From: Puccinellia tenuiflora
Lineage: Eukaryota; Streptophyta; Magnoliopsida; Poales; Poaceae
NCBI GenBank assembly: GCA_012064385.1
Contig: QRDG01000139.1
Coordinates: 62,001-126,000, forward strand
DNA: 64,000 nt
Direction: 5' to 3'
In this document: positions 32,282 through 43,507 of the stretch, in pieces
How positions within the stretch are numbered: position 1 is the stretch's first letter
Layout: every line of letters starts with the position of its first letter
Position numbers and translations under genes: made by a program
The notes under the pieces: model-generated
Database searches by the model: none
Told to the model about the DNA's origin: nothing
The model's input: the letters and a program-made list of their open reading frames with translations, nothing else

Positions 32282-33415
32282 GCTGGAACTTGAAACTCGA
32301 ACTCATGAAGAATGAGCATGCAAATTTGTTCCTCTATGTACTATATGTACTATAGTGCAGAAGAAGCAGAAGTCTTGGCTTGGCTGGATTGTGGGGTTGA
32401 AGCACTTGATGCCACTTAGGCCCAGTTCTTTTGCCAACTTAAAAAATAAGCTGCTCCCTTCCTAATTTATCCTATAACCAGCCGGTTTATTACGTGGAGG
32501 TTCTAAATTAGTCATTCTATAACTAACTTAAAAACTCCAAATAATAAGCCGGGTGACTTATAGAATAAGCTGGAGAGCAGGCAACTTATTTTTTAAGCTG
32601 ACAAAAAACTGGGCCTAACATGATCCAGGGGTTGGCATAATAAATTTTTGATCATGTCACCCACTTTATTTGGAGTATTGATCGATCTCAAATTGTAGTC
32701 CAACGGTTTGAAAGTGAGGTCTCGTTGCGTCACTTGTCATTTTGTGGGGGTTGTGGCACTTCCGTGGAACTGGTCCCATATCCACCTCGAATACATAGAC
32801 CTTTTTTTTGCTTCGCACTGCAAATGGGTTCTTGGCCTACTCCCATCCAACAATCACACAACAATTCATGTTTTACGTATATGTTGGTCCTCTTCGATTG
32901 TTTGTGTGGGCGGCCGAATTGTGTTACCGATCTAAACATCAACAACGTCAATTTTCTTGTGTGGTTGATCGCTTTCACCGACAATGAGGTCCATCATGGC
33001 CTCATCATACAAGTCCTATATACATAGTTCTATTTTGGAAAACAATACATATGATCACTGCCTCCAAATTATGAAAAATATTAGATAACACACCTCATTG
33101 CCATTCGCAAATTATGAACAAGGGGGCACCGCTGTCCCGGAAGTCCCATGGCTTCCTCCGGAGCAACAGCGAGTCGATGGCCATGGGAGTGTCGTTGAGA
33201 TCGAGCTTAACATGATGACCATCGGCTGGGGCACCGTTGTTGTCGATGTCGAAGCCGGAGGGGGGGGGGGAAGGGTGATAAGATCATCGGTGGGCAAGAA
33301 CCGGGTACATGCGACGACTCGCCAACCTTGGGAGAGAAACGCATAGGCCACAAAGCGATGGTGTCGCGATGAATACCAGGGAAGACGACAAGAGCCCCAA
33401 TGATGTGCTCCCTGT
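32282..33415. repeat. 1.13-kb segmental duplication, copy B
   Basis: Partner of 28932-30061. Near its end, a segment with CATCGGTGGGCAAGAACCGG and CCAACCTTGGGAGAGAAACGC recurs again at 33440-33530, a further small tandem repeat not present in copy A. Confidence 0.9.
32419..32615. mobile_element. Foldback MITE inside copy B
   Basis: Same element and offset as at 29058-29255. Here the ends are GGCCCAGTTCTTTTGCC and CAAAAAACTGGGCC. Confidence 0.7.
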
Positions 33416-34054
33416 AGGGCGCATCGTGCTCCCTTGGCTTCCATCGGTGGGCAAGAACCGGACATGCGATGACTCACCAACCTTGGGAGAGAAACGCGTA
33501 GGCCCCGAAGAGACAATATCCCTTGGCTTCCATCGGTGGGGCACCACATCGTCGCTGGCGGACTGTGCGAGCCGTTGTGTGTGGCCCTTTCCGATGGCAT
33601 ACGCCATGCATTTTATGCGCCGCGCAGCCTGCTCCAAACCATACGGTTTGAGCTCCTTCTTCTCATCAATGAGAGGCGATGAACGCGACTACGAAGGGTA
33701 GGACGTGGTAGAGAAGGACGGTATGCCGCGTCGGCTAGAACGGAAGCGACATGCGGTTGTGTTGAGGGAGAGGAATGAACAACCGTGTGGATAAGTTTTG
33801 CTGTATCTCACTGGCGGGTGGACCAAGTGGGACACACGTCCGACATGGGACGAGCGTGTCCGAAAATGTCCGAACACACCCCGAGGCGGCCGCAAATGTT
33901 GGGGGCCTTCCTGTGTCCGAACATTTTAGGCTCACAAATGGACCAATATAGAGAAACATTGGGACGTGAAAATATCTCCCGACCCCAACGATCCATTGGG
34001 TGGCCTTTCGGGTAATGCAGTTGGAGATACACTACATTCATCCTCGCGCCACGT
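33416..34054. other. Intergenic, likely MITE-derived
   Basis: No gene. Sequence at 33804-34030 is rich in GTCCGA/TCCGAACA motifs and ends with GCAGTTGGAGATACA, which is complementary to the TGTATCTCACTGGC at its start. This suggests a small inverted-repeat element. Boundaries not resolved. Confidence 0.4.
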
Positions 34055-34062
34055 ACAAATAT

Positions 34063-34769
34063 CAAGGAAAAAATAGCGCGCTATCAATTTTAGCGTGACC
34101 CTTTTCAAAATGCTATAAAAGTTATAGCGCGATATATCGTGCTATATTTGAAATAACGTTTCGCAAAAAAATGTAATATATAACCCAAATACTAAGGATT
34201 TCAACACTAAATATTTATCCAAAACTAATACAAGCATAACGTGTTAACCAAATACAAAAGTCAATGGCCAAATCCATGACATAGACATAAATATTAGACA
34301 TAAATCCGTATACAAAATATCAAACTCTAAAAGACAAGCCGTTTTAAAGTTTTAATTAGAATCATTAGGGTCTTCTTCAGATTCACTAGAAGATCCACCA
34401 GCTTGCAACTCGGGGCAGAGGAAGAGCTCGATCCGCCGGTGGAGAAGCGCTCTCGTCATCGCTGCAAGCCTGCAACTCGACGAGATGCTGTCGCCATCGC
34501 TCCCGTGAACAGCCGAGAAAGACTGGGTTAGATACCGAGGAGTGACCTAGTGAGTAGGAGTGCATGTTGGACTTTTGTTTGGACCGATGAAATCTTGTTT
34601 ATTTCTAAAAAAAATATTGTGCTATAACGCTGACATGTATAGCGTGGTTTAGCATGTATAAAACGTGATTAGCGTCGTAGCGGCCATTTTTATCAAAATA
34701 TAGCGTAGCCTTTTCAAATACGCTATAGCGTGATATTATACGGGATATAGCGTGTTATTTTTTTCGTTG
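34063..34769 (-). mobile_element. hAT-like deletion derivative, 707 bp
   Basis: Ends CAAGGAAAAAATAGCGCGC and GTGTTATTTTTTTCGTTG form an inverted repeat, flanked by a perfect 8-bp target duplication ACAAATAT (34055-34062 and 34770-34777). Both subterminal parts are dense in TAGCG/CGCTA motifs. It is the same family, in opposite orientation, as the element at 62127-62914. The interior retains antisense scraps of a Ser-rich protein end found in that copy. Confidence 0.88.
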
Positions 34770-34777
34770 ACAAATAT

Positions 34778-36535
34778 ACACAACTAACACTGTAGAGACC
34801 TAGAGTACCTCAGGGATGATTGGAAAAAATCCACGCCTAGGAGTTAAATCGGCAGATGTTGGCAACGAAATCGAGAAAAAACACAAGAAACATTGGTTAT
34901 CTCTTTCGCTTGTCATCCTTATTAGGATTTCTCTTGTATATAGGTAAAATTATACATTTTTATTTAATAAGGCATGCTCTGTTCAATAGTTCGAATTTTG
35001 ATCAATAAAGTGCTGATTTTCGCTCAAAAAAAAAAAACAGCCCGATTCTCCTTGTACTTTTTTTTAGCCGATTCTCCTTGTACATATATGCAAATGTATA
35101 TATCACCCAACGGACCAACTCTACCTTGTCAGGCTTCTCCGTCTACACAAGCCCAAGCCCAACATGGTTTCTCCCCTCTCGCACCTTGGTGGCCCGAGGC
35201 GGACACAGCAAATCACCGCCTAATGCGGGCACCATCGCGCGCGCCGCGTACCCTGCCGGTGTTCAGGGCCTGGCCCATTCTATTCGCCACGTACATCGCT
35301 TTGTCACACTCGAGTCTTTCGCTAGTCTAACGCGGGCCGGGCCCGTGGTTGTGTTTCTACTCGTTGCTTTTATGCTCCGGTTTTCTAGGTTGTTAGTATT
35401 TCTTTTGTTTTATCTTCTCCTTTGTATTATTTTCTCCCTTTATTTCGATAAAGGGAATTTTATTACTTAAAAAGTTTTAAGCATTACATCCGGGTTCTGT
35501 ATAGCTAAGATGCACACAGGCCCACAATTCTAAAAGTCTCCGGAACAAAAGCAAAGAGTCGAATTACATATCATGATGAGAAATTGTAAAAACGCCTAAG
35601 AGGGTGGAGGACATATCCGTAGATTATGTTGCCATCCATGTTGGAAAAAAAAAGCTCTCGCCGAATCCTCCAACCACGTAGACACCTTCATGAATAGGTT
35701 GCGGTGCTCCACACGTTGTAGAGGCGACCATGAACGGATCGTAGCCGTGCACCGGTAGATGACTTGCATATAAGTTCTCTTTTTCATGATTCGTTTGTAT
35801 TCTTTGTTTATTTTTAAGAAAATATCCATGGTTAAAAAAATCTTTATTTTATCTTTTTTCCTTTCATACTAAAAACATGTTCACGTATTGAAAAAAATAC
35901 CTGTGTGTTATATGTTTCGATTGTTTTATGTTTTCGCTGAAAAAAGAGTCTATATTTCTTAAGAATATTCTCGTATTCGAAAATTTGTTCTCGGGCTCCA
36001 AACAAGTGCAGCTTGACGACAGGACGATCCATCTTCTCTGCAGCACGAATAACATTGAGAAAATGATGTAAAATATTTTATGTTTTCATAGTTCCGTAGC
36101 AACACATTGGCTTTTTGTTAGCTGACACTATTTAGGGAACTTCTTTCTTTCAGTGGACCATCGATTGTCGATTCAAGGGCAGGGCGTTGCTGACACCACA
36201 CTAATGACCGTCTAATGCTGCTTCGACAAAGTTTCTTACCGATGTGAGTTGTGACCTGTTTATACGAGCTGATAAGAGTCGTGACCCATGTGACTTTATT
36301 TATAAAACGAGGTGAAAGCCTGGTTCGAGAAAGAGTTGTGGCCCATGTTGGCAATAGTGCTTCTTTTAGGCCAATTGCAGCGTGAACAGACATGTAACTT
36401 GCTGGTTAGTAACTAGGACTCTACAACCGATCGAAAACCTACATGGTAGGTACTACAGTGGACGGAGGAGGATACCAAAATCTAGGACTAATCACCCTCA
36501 ATTTCTCCCTGCAAGCAAGCACAGTTCGGAACTAA
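34778..36535. other. AT-rich intergenic DNA
   Basis: No supported gene. An A run at 35025-35036 after GATCAATAAAGTGC looks like another retroposed poly(A) end; its 5' end was not found. A short direct repeat (CCGATTCTCCTTGTAC) lies near 35041 and 35071. A few open frames between 35596 and 36393 lack domains. Confidence 0.5.
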
Positions 36536-37132
36536 CTAGCAAAAGCTTGAGATTTCCACCCTGCAGGCGTGCCGGTCCGATGATCCACCGATCGTCTTGC
36601 CCCGGCTGTGGAACGCGTCGCGGCGCTTCCTGATCAGCATCTCGAACTCCCGCCTCTCCTCCCTCGCCATATGCTGACACCGGCACTCGGCGCTGCAGAA
36701 CGCTTGCTCTCCCCTGCAAAAACAACCCCAAGAAACCGTAAGAACCTTAGCTCAAAGCCAAGTAACACCAAGTTGCTGGATCGAACTAGAGGAAGGTGAT
36801 CGATCTTACTTGTACACGAAGACGTCCATGTCGCCGTCGATCTTCCTGCAGCAGCAGAGGCAGCACTTCAAGAACTCCAGCCCCAGGAACGGCCGGCCGC
36901 CCAAACTCTCCTGGCACTTGGACGCGCTCGACGCCGGCGACGACCTCACAAACGACCTCCCGAGGACGGCCAGCGGCGGCCGTTGTTGGTGGTGCCTCGG
37001 CGACGACGACGGCTGTATGATCAGCCGGAGCCCCACGAGCTCGCCGGAGTCCGGCATTCTTCGCGTCGTCGTCGTCTGATCCGCCGTGGCGGCGTCCTCG
37101 ATTTGGAAGAGGCTGGGAGACCTCGAAATCAT
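36536..37132 (-). CDS. FCS-like zinc finger (FLZ, DUF581) protein, two exons
   Basis: Exon 1 is 37132-36810 and exon 2 is 36713-36536, joined across a 96-bp intron with GTAAG donor and TTTTGCAG acceptor. The spliced product is 166 residues. The intron falls inside the FLZ domain, so neither exon alone shows it. The domain reads FLKCCLCCCRKIDGDMDVFV, YKGEQAFCSAECRCQHMA, then REERREFEM: an N-terminal C-x2-C pair, a spacer of the usual length, and the family-defining FCSxxC. FLZ proteins are plant-specific adaptors that bind SnRK1 kinase and mediate protein interactions in energy and stress signalling. N-terminal residues 1-85 are low complexity (Ser, Pro, Arg). Mutator and hAT elements lie around it, but the gene itself is uninterrupted. 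Confidence in the family is high; expression is not known. Confidence 0.88.
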
Positions 37133-37193
37133 GCCAGCGAGATGTAGTAACGATTTTTAGACGGCGATCGATGCCAGCAAGACGCTCGCAGTT

Positions 37194-37202
37194 CTTATAT
37201 AG
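37194..37202 (-). promoter_or_regulatory. TATA box of the FLZ gene
   Basis: On the minus strand the sequence is CTATATAAG, about 62-70 bp upstream of the ATG, which leaves a short leader. A second TATATAAC lies near 37308-37315 and could give a longer leader. Confidence 0.6.
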
Positions 37203-37644
37203 GCGCTCGTCTGCTCGATCCTTGAGCGGTTGCAGAGAGAAAAAAACATGAATGGCAATAGAGGAGTGGATACCGGTGAGACGTGATGAGCTAGCGGCTA
37301 GTTGATTGTTATATAGACGCGATCACGCGAATGCCAAGCTAGCACGCGTGTTTTAGTTTAGCTTGTTGGGGTCGTGAAAAGTGAAGCGGTCTCTCTCCAT
37401 CAGTGCTAAAAAAGAATGGCTTTGGTCGGAGTGTACAATATTCGCCCGCATGCTACACATGGCGCGTAGGGATGCTTTCTTTATCGATGCTACACATAAC
37501 ACTAGTGAGTCACGCCTTACATGTGGATGCTTTCTTTATCGATGCGACGGGGAACAAAGACGTGTCCGTCCGCGTATAAATAATTTAGGCTGTCTACTTC
37601 AGTGACTGGCCACGGGGAGATAAGAAACCAACGGCAACTCCAAT

Positions 37645-39052
37645 GGGAAACGCTTCTAATCATCCGGGGATCGCACGCGACGCATCTCCCGGGTCGGCAG
37701 AGCGACGCGTGTCCACAGGTCCCACGCATGACTGCACCCTCCAGGCGACCAGGCCTCCATCTTATCCTTTCATAGTCCCGTCGCCTCCTCTCTCATCTTT
37801 TTCTTTGTACTTTTCCCCTCGCGTAGCGCGCGGCTGCTCCCTCACCGGGAAGGGAAGCGGTGGATGCAGTCGCTCCAGGGGCCCTCGACGGCGACACGCT
37901 CCCCAGGGCCCACGGCGATGTCCACACGGACGCTGGAGGAGGCGTTCCCGAGGAGGCCGAGCTCGTCGTGCTCCCCCCGTCGACGCATTCAAGGAGAAGG
38001 CCGGGGAGATGTGCAGGGTGGAGATGCTACCGGCGGCGTCTCGCGGTGTTGCCAGACCTCAAGGCCGGTGCTGCCATGGGGGATGGCGGTGCTACCGCCT
38101 GTCGGCGGCAGCGACGGTGCTGCCATGGGGGGCAGAAGTGCTCCCCGTAGGTCGCCGTGTTCTGCTAGACCTCAGGGGAGATGCTACCGGCGGCGCGTCG
38201 CGGTGCTGCCAGACCTCAGGGACGGTGCTGCCATGGGGGACGGGTCTGTCGGCGTCAACGGCGGTGCTGCCATGGCGGGGCAGCGGTGCTCCCCGTTTGC
38301 AGTGGTGCTGCTAGAGCAAAAAAAATCACTGGTTTTGCTTCTTTTTTTTCTTCTTCCGGTGCAAATTTTTCCAAGTTTTGTAGCACAATTGTTTCTCTTT
38401 TGATGCAAATCCACATATCATTTGTAGCAAATTTTTTGTTTATACATTTTTTCTTGATTTTTTGGTGCAAAATGTTTGGAAGTTTGGTAGCAATTTGTTT
38501 TCATTTTTTATGCAAATCTGTAGAGCGGTTATAGCAAAATCTTGGAAAGCTTGATGCAGATTGTAGATCCCTTTGATGCAAACCAACGAACTTTTGTAGC
38601 AAATTTCTTCTTCGTTTGATGCAATTTTTTCTTGAGGTGCAAATCCTTGTAAGATTTGTAGCAATTTTTTTCCCCTTTCGATGCAAAATCACAGGACTGT
38701 TGTAGCAATTTTTTTGTTCGTATGATGCAATTTATATTTATGAGGTGCAAATTTTTGTAAGACTTGTAGCAGATTTTCCCCTTTTGATGCAATTCCAAAT
38801 CACAGTACTAGCGCTAGTTGCAGCTCCGACGACTGGCGGCGCGGGTGTCCGGGCGACGGTCAGACTCTGCTTTAGCCATGCGAGATGTGCGCAGGGGAAG
38901 GGACGTGCGGGGGATTTGCTATTTTTTTTGTGAGGGAAAGGAGTGCACACGGAACACTGGTCCCGCGTTTGATTAGAGAAAGGGACACGTGTCAGCCAGT
39001 CGATGCGGGGGATCGGGGGTTCCGATCCCCCGGGGGACGCTCAGCGCTCCCC
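37645..39052. mobile_element. Mutator-like element, 1408 bp, non-autonomous
   Basis: A perfect 9-bp target duplication AACTCCAAT (37636-37644 and 39053-39061) flanks ends GGGAAACGCT and AGCGCTCCCC, an imperfect inverted repeat. A 9-bp target is the Mutator signature. The left third is GC-rich, with tandem copies (about 38025-38290) of a unit containing GATGCTACCGGCGGCG and GGTGCTGCCATGGGGG. The middle (38310-38800) is a diverged AT-rich array of GTAGCAA and GATGCAA motifs spaced about 30-45 bp. No MuDR transposase is seen. Long open frames here are repeat artefacts. Confidence 0.8.
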
Positions 39053-39061
39053 AACTCCAAT

Positions 39062-40750
39062 GACGCCCTCGCCCTGTGTGTCTGTTTCTGTCCGCAATCC
39101 AAAATGACCAAAAATCACGATCCAATGAGCTCTCTCAAATGGAAAATATGTCCACGTATTGTCTGGTCTGGTCTTAAACCGGACCCAAGTTTGGTGCCAG
39201 TTTGTGACAAACATACATCGTTGCGTATGTCTACGTTTTTTTCTAGCTCCTGGTCCGTCATGATACAAAACACTCTCCCTCACATTCCTATGCGATCCCC
39301 CCCCCCCCCCCACACACAACCAAACTGCCGCCGCCGCTATCGCTGCCCATGCATCAGCTGGCCGAAGCACCCCACCATTCTCGTCCACCGTGTCTGATGC
39401 ACCATATATTCTCGTCCGCCGAAGCACCCCATGGCCGTGCCCAAGAAGGAGCAAATCATCAAGGTGCAGAGTGAGCAGCGGGCGGCCCAGCGTGCAAAGG
39501 AAAACAAAGGATGTGAAGGCCACCGTGGAGGTGCAAGCCACGGACATCGCACTGCACGCCGAAACCACGGCCCGTTCCCATGCCAATGCCCAAGTCGTGC
39601 AACAAACCCTTCTCATGTTGGCGGCATTAGCGATGAGCAAAGGCTCCGGGAACCACAACCAGGAGATTATTGCCCGTCCTCTGAATGTCCCCATCAACAT
39701 ACGGCTACTGACGCAACAACGTGCCGAAACCGGATATGAGTCTGTTCTCCCCGCGCTTATCATCCTCGAAAGTCGCCGACATCTCTTGACCTCAACGCCC
39801 AGGCCGTCGATGACTCACCGTTGATGCAACGGCAGTCATAAAAACATGGCGAGAGGTAACATTACTGGACACTCGCAACCTATTCGGCACAATGCCCACG
39901 ACCACGACCACGACGCCTGTCAGCGTGGTATCTTTTGTGATGTTGAATTGGCTGCAACCCACTTTGGTGAAGATGGACATGATAAACGATGGTGGACAAG
40001 AGGTTGGACAAGTGGGTGGGCAACCGATTGCAGTAGACGGCTACATGCTCCAACACAATCTCATGAGATACACAATGAATTCTTATTTTCAATTCATTAT
40101 CTCGTGATCGTGATCTGCTATGGCTTAACACATAGGACAAAGCATGACAACCTTTGAGTTCCACGCAAGAACTCTATATTCATTGAACTCCATATTGATG
40201 GTTCTAAGTTTTATTCACTTCGGATTGATCATATCATATTCGTCTCTACAATTCCATGATCTTGATGTTAGTACTCAAACTATATCCTTCATGGCATACA
40301 ACTTTTAATCCAACACTAGTCTTCAAGCATCACCTATGGAACATTCCTTCGTAAACAACTCAATGAGACCATTAGTGCATATGGATTTCTATTAATTACC
40401 AACACCACACGTATGAGTTCACTTTCAAGACCCAACCCGGGTGGAGGAGGAGGTGGTGGCCTACCACCTCGACCCATATGGTGGCATCTCCTGCTCGCCG
40501 ACCTCGACCATACCTCTTTGTCACCAATATGTTCTTATTCTTGTCCAAGCTAGTTCGAAGTTTTATATGTTTCTAGGTCGTCGATCTATTCTTACGAGTT
40601 GTTGTTTTGTTTCTCTTTGGGCCATGTGCAATCCAGACATGAAAGTAGAAGGTTGTCGTTGACATATGTCGACAACCGCTAGGAGTTATCAAGAACCCTG
40701 TCCCGCCCATGTACTCATCACGTGGAGCATGTGGCATCAAGGAGCCCTTA
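39062..40750. other. Decayed sequence with a basic ORF fragment
   Basis: No intact gene. Around 39431-39790 two overlapping plus frames encode an Ala/Gln/Arg-rich segment (MAVPKKEQIIKVQSEQRAAQ in one frame, then VEVQATDIALHAETTARSHA in another). This looks like a frameshifted transposon accessory protein. The rest is mixed intergenic DNA; a 12-C run is at 39299-39310. Confidence 0.35.
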
Positions 40751-40791
40751 CCGAGTGTGAGATCCTAGCTCAGGGCTCAATAGGATTGATA

Positions 40792-40919
40792 GGATACTCA
40801 TATGAAGTTGCAACTTCTTTTCCGGAAGCTTATCTGAAAAGAACTCTAAGTTAAGCGTGCTTGGCCCGGAGTAATTTGAGGATGGGTGACCGACCGGGAA
40901 GTCCTTCTCGGGTGCGCAC
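40792..40919 (+). ncRNA. 5S rRNA-like sequence in left Cassandra LTR
   Basis: The 3' two thirds match plant 5S rRNA, including the internal Pol III control elements: AAGTTAAGCGTGCTTGG (A-box region, 40848-40864), GATGGGTGACC (40881-40891) and GGGAAGTCC (40896-40904). The 5' third is diverged. It is part of a retrotransposon, not an rDNA unit. A second copy is at 41237-41369. Confidence 0.85.
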
Positions 40920-41236
40920 GAGTGAGAACAAAGTGCGCAGAAATGACTAGTGTTGATCTGTGGGGACAGTCTAGAGATCCTAGAGAGCTGCCAGGCGTAA
41001 CAGGCGTCGGCCCGGGAGTGGCCGGGGTGTTACATTTGGTATCAGAGCCGACCCTTGCGGTAACTCGGGCGTGTGCGGGTCAGGAGCATGGACATGTGGA
41101 GCATGTGCCGACACTGGACGAACAGACGGGTGCCAAAGGGGGATGTTCCTGGACTAGGGGGTTGACCGACAAGGGCGTCGGTCTTCTAAAGGGGGAAGGA
41201 TGTGAGATCCTGGCTCAGGACGCAATAGGATTGATA

Positions 41237-41369
41237 GGATACTCATATCAACAAGTTGCAACTTCTTTTCCGGAAGCTTATCTGAAAAGAACTCTGAGGT
41301 TAAGCGTGCTTGGCCCGGAGTAATTTGAGGATGGGTGACCGACCGGGAAGTCCTTCCCGGGTGCGCACA
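41237..41369 (+). ncRNA. 5S rRNA-like sequence in right Cassandra LTR
   Basis: The same 5S-like module as at 40792, with TTAAGCGTGCTTGG, GATGGGTGACC and GGGAAGTCC conserved. It differs by a few substitutions and a short insertion near its start. Confidence 0.85.
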
Positions 41370-41488
41370 AGTGAGAACAAAGTGCGCAGAAAAGACGAGT
41401 ATTGATATATGGGGACAGTCTAGCGATCCTAGAGAGATGCCAGGCGTAACAGGCGTCGGCCCAGGAGTGGCCGGGGTGTTACACCAAG

Positions 41489-42160
41489 GACGTCCATAGG
41501 AAGGAGTCTAGGGCGTCATGTGCAATGTTCAAGGAGGCGATCGAGGTGCCCATGGAGGACCTGCTAGGTTTCCCAGCACAAACGAAGGCCTATTGCATTG
41601 TTCCTTCACCAGAGCTCCGAGGACTGATGTGGTCCTCACCAGGCAGCAGCAGCACACGTTGTCGTTCGTTTTTTCCTATTTTATTCTTAATGGTATTACA
41701 TACGTTTATTTACTTTCACCCGTGTGATAGTGAAATCAATCTCATAGAGTGGATTTGTTTCAAACGTTTGCATCCTGATTCACATCTCACACTATTTTTT
41801 GTTTTAATCTTATGTAACTTGGAAGCAGTCGCATACGGTTTGTGTTGTTCCACGTGTGATGAAACACCCCCATTGTCAACCCCTATAGAACATGGTTGTC
41901 AGAACCGTGTGCAGTGAGATCTTTTAATGCTCACTAATTGTGGTACTAGCGATGACCTTATGTTGTATCAAATGGTTGGTCACCACTATCAAGTCGACTG
42001 CTTCATGATGTTGTATCAAATGGCCACCACCACTAAGTGTGCCCAACAAAAGAAACTTGGCGGACAATCGTTTGTCGATCGGGTGTCTGTGTATGGTGGC
42101 ACTCGGCAAAGCGTTTGCTAAAAAAGGGGCTTTATAGTGTGTCCAGGACACACAACAAAT
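41489..42160. other. Intergenic, nothing recognised
   Basis: No conserved domain. A short frame with FKEAIEVPMEDLLGFPAQTK occurs near 41528 but resembles nothing I can name. TTGTATCAAATGG is repeated at 41962 and 42012. Confidence 0.4.
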
Positions 42161-42170
42161 AGGTAAATTC

Positions 42171-43065
42171 AGATAATCTTATTTTCGTTTGACCCACTCG
42201 ACATGAAACCTTTTCCCCAAGAGCCAGCGGCGGCGGCGGAACTTTTTCCTCCTGATCTCCCCGGCCAGATCTCTGGTCTCCTCCCCCTCCGCTTGCCGCC
42301 CGGCGGTAGGAGGGGGTGGGGATCTCATTCCTTCGTTCTGACCTAGTAGTTATAGGGTTTGAATCTATTTGCCATGGTGCGCAGTTGGGGTGGTGGGAGC
42401 GGCGTCCGGGCAAATAAATCTGTCTCAACTCTACTCCCACACCGGCGACGCCCTTCACGGTGGCGCCTCGGAGTTGATGGCAACGTGTGCTGCTCGGTCC
42501 ATCGGATCGGCAGCTTGGTCTTCTCGTCGTTCTTCAGATCTGGCGAGATCAGTTTCTCGGTGTGTCGGTCGCGTTCGTGGTTATCCACGATGGCGCTGAC
42601 GGCCGGGGCGAGGTGGTTCTTCTAGAGCGAGGATGTTGGTCCGGAGGTAGTGGATTTGTCGCTCTTCTCTGACTTCGTCGATGAGAGGTGACAAATCTTG
42701 GTCCAAGACAACACATCAGGGACGTCCCCCGGTCGACGTGGCACATCAACAGGTGCTCGCTGCGTGCAACATGCCTGTTCATCGACTCACAAAGCCTTGG
42801 CGGTGATGCTTTCTCGGATCGTGCAATGGTGGAGGCTCGGCGTCTCTTTCGGCGTTCGTCTCGACGGCGCTGGAGTTGAGCGGCGGCCGCTCGCTACGGT
42901 GGTTGCAAGAAACCCTAGATATCGTTTTGTATTTCTCGATCTCTTCGGATTTTATCTGCAAATTCAGGATAATCATTTTATCCCGGTCTGTCTTTTAGTT
43001 TCTATATATGTTGCTTATTGTAACATGATTTTCGATTAATGAAATATGTGGTTCTCTAAAAAAAA
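42171..43065 (+). mobile_element. Poly(A) retroposon, 895 bp
   Basis: It ends in an A run after GATTAATGAAATATGTGGTTCTCT. A 10-bp target duplication with one mismatch, AGG(T/C)AAATTC, lies at 42161-42170 and 43066-43075. It has a GC-rich middle with open frames on both strands and an AT-rich 3' tail, the same architecture as the elements at 13932 and 23067. No recognisable protein. Confidence 0.6.
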
Positions 43066-43139
43066 AGGCAAATTCCGGTAGTGAGATGCTCTTCTCTCTA
43101 TAGCGAGATGCTATTCAGTGTGTGTTGCAATGGGACTGC

Positions 43140-43507
43140 GGGGAGCGCCGTTTTGGCTCCCGGGCTCACCTGCTCCCGTTTTTTTGGGAGCATAAAATTT
43201 TTTGAAAAACTTTTCGAAAAATTCCGAAAAAAAATCATGCACGTACCTGAGTATGCTATGCACCACTGTGACAAATTTCGCGCCGAAATTACATCGTATG
43301 CGCCTTGTGCAAATTTCTGTCAGAATTTTGTCATTTTTGCACAGGGAGCATACGGTGTCATTTCGGTGCGAAATTTGTCACGGTGATGCGGAGCATACTC
43401 AGGTACGTGCATGATTTTTTTCGGAATTTTTCGAAAAGTTTTCAATTTTTAAAAAATCAAAAGGCATACCGGGTGCACCTGCACCCGGGAGCCAAAGTGA
43501 ATTTCCG
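43140..43507. mobile_element. Foldback Mutator-type MITE, 368 bp
   Basis: A perfect 9-bp target duplication TGGGACTGC (43131-43139 and 43508-43516). Arms are nearly perfect inverted complements: TTTTGGCTCCCGGG...GAAAAACTTTTCGAAAAATT...CATGCACGTACCTGAGTATGC on the left, and GCATACTCAGGTACGTGCATG...AATTTTTCGAAAAGTTTTC...CCCGGGAGCCAAA on the right. A transcript would form a long double-stranded hairpin. Confidence 0.85.

Larger units (their letters stand above)
40756..41483 (+). mobile_element. Cassandra-type TRIM retrotransposon with 5S-like LTRs, 728 bp
   Basis: LTRs are 40756-41034 (279 bp) and 41201-41483 (283 bp), both TGTGAGATCC...GGGGTGTTACA. The primer site TGGTATCAGAGC (initiator Met tRNA) lies two bases after the left LTR (41037-41048), and a purine tract AAAGGGGGAAGGA abuts the right LTR. 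The target duplication is CCGAG/CCAAG with one mismatch. Each LTR holds a 5S rRNA-like segment, the defining trait of Cassandra elements. There is no coding capacity; it depends on proteins of other LTR elements. Confidence 0.93.

Noticed and set aside
28932..33415. LTR retrotransposon with 1.13-kb LTRs
   Set aside because: The repeats do not begin TG or end CA, no primer site follows copy A, and the only primer site belongs to the internal reverse-oriented Copia.
34055..34777. Simple AT-rich intergenic repeat
   Set aside because: The perfect 8-bp target duplication and inverted ends show it is a discrete transposon.
36118..36393. 91-codon minus frame
   Set aside because: No domain, no promoter context and ordinary composition for random frames.
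38184..38798. Overlapping minus frames with LHQK and CYKSYK-type repeats
   Set aside because: They translate the AT-rich motif array of the Mutator-like element and have no gene features.
40792..40919. Functional 5S rRNA gene
   Set aside because: The 5' third diverges from 5S rRNA, and the segment sits inside paired LTRs with a primer site, so it is a Cassandra component.
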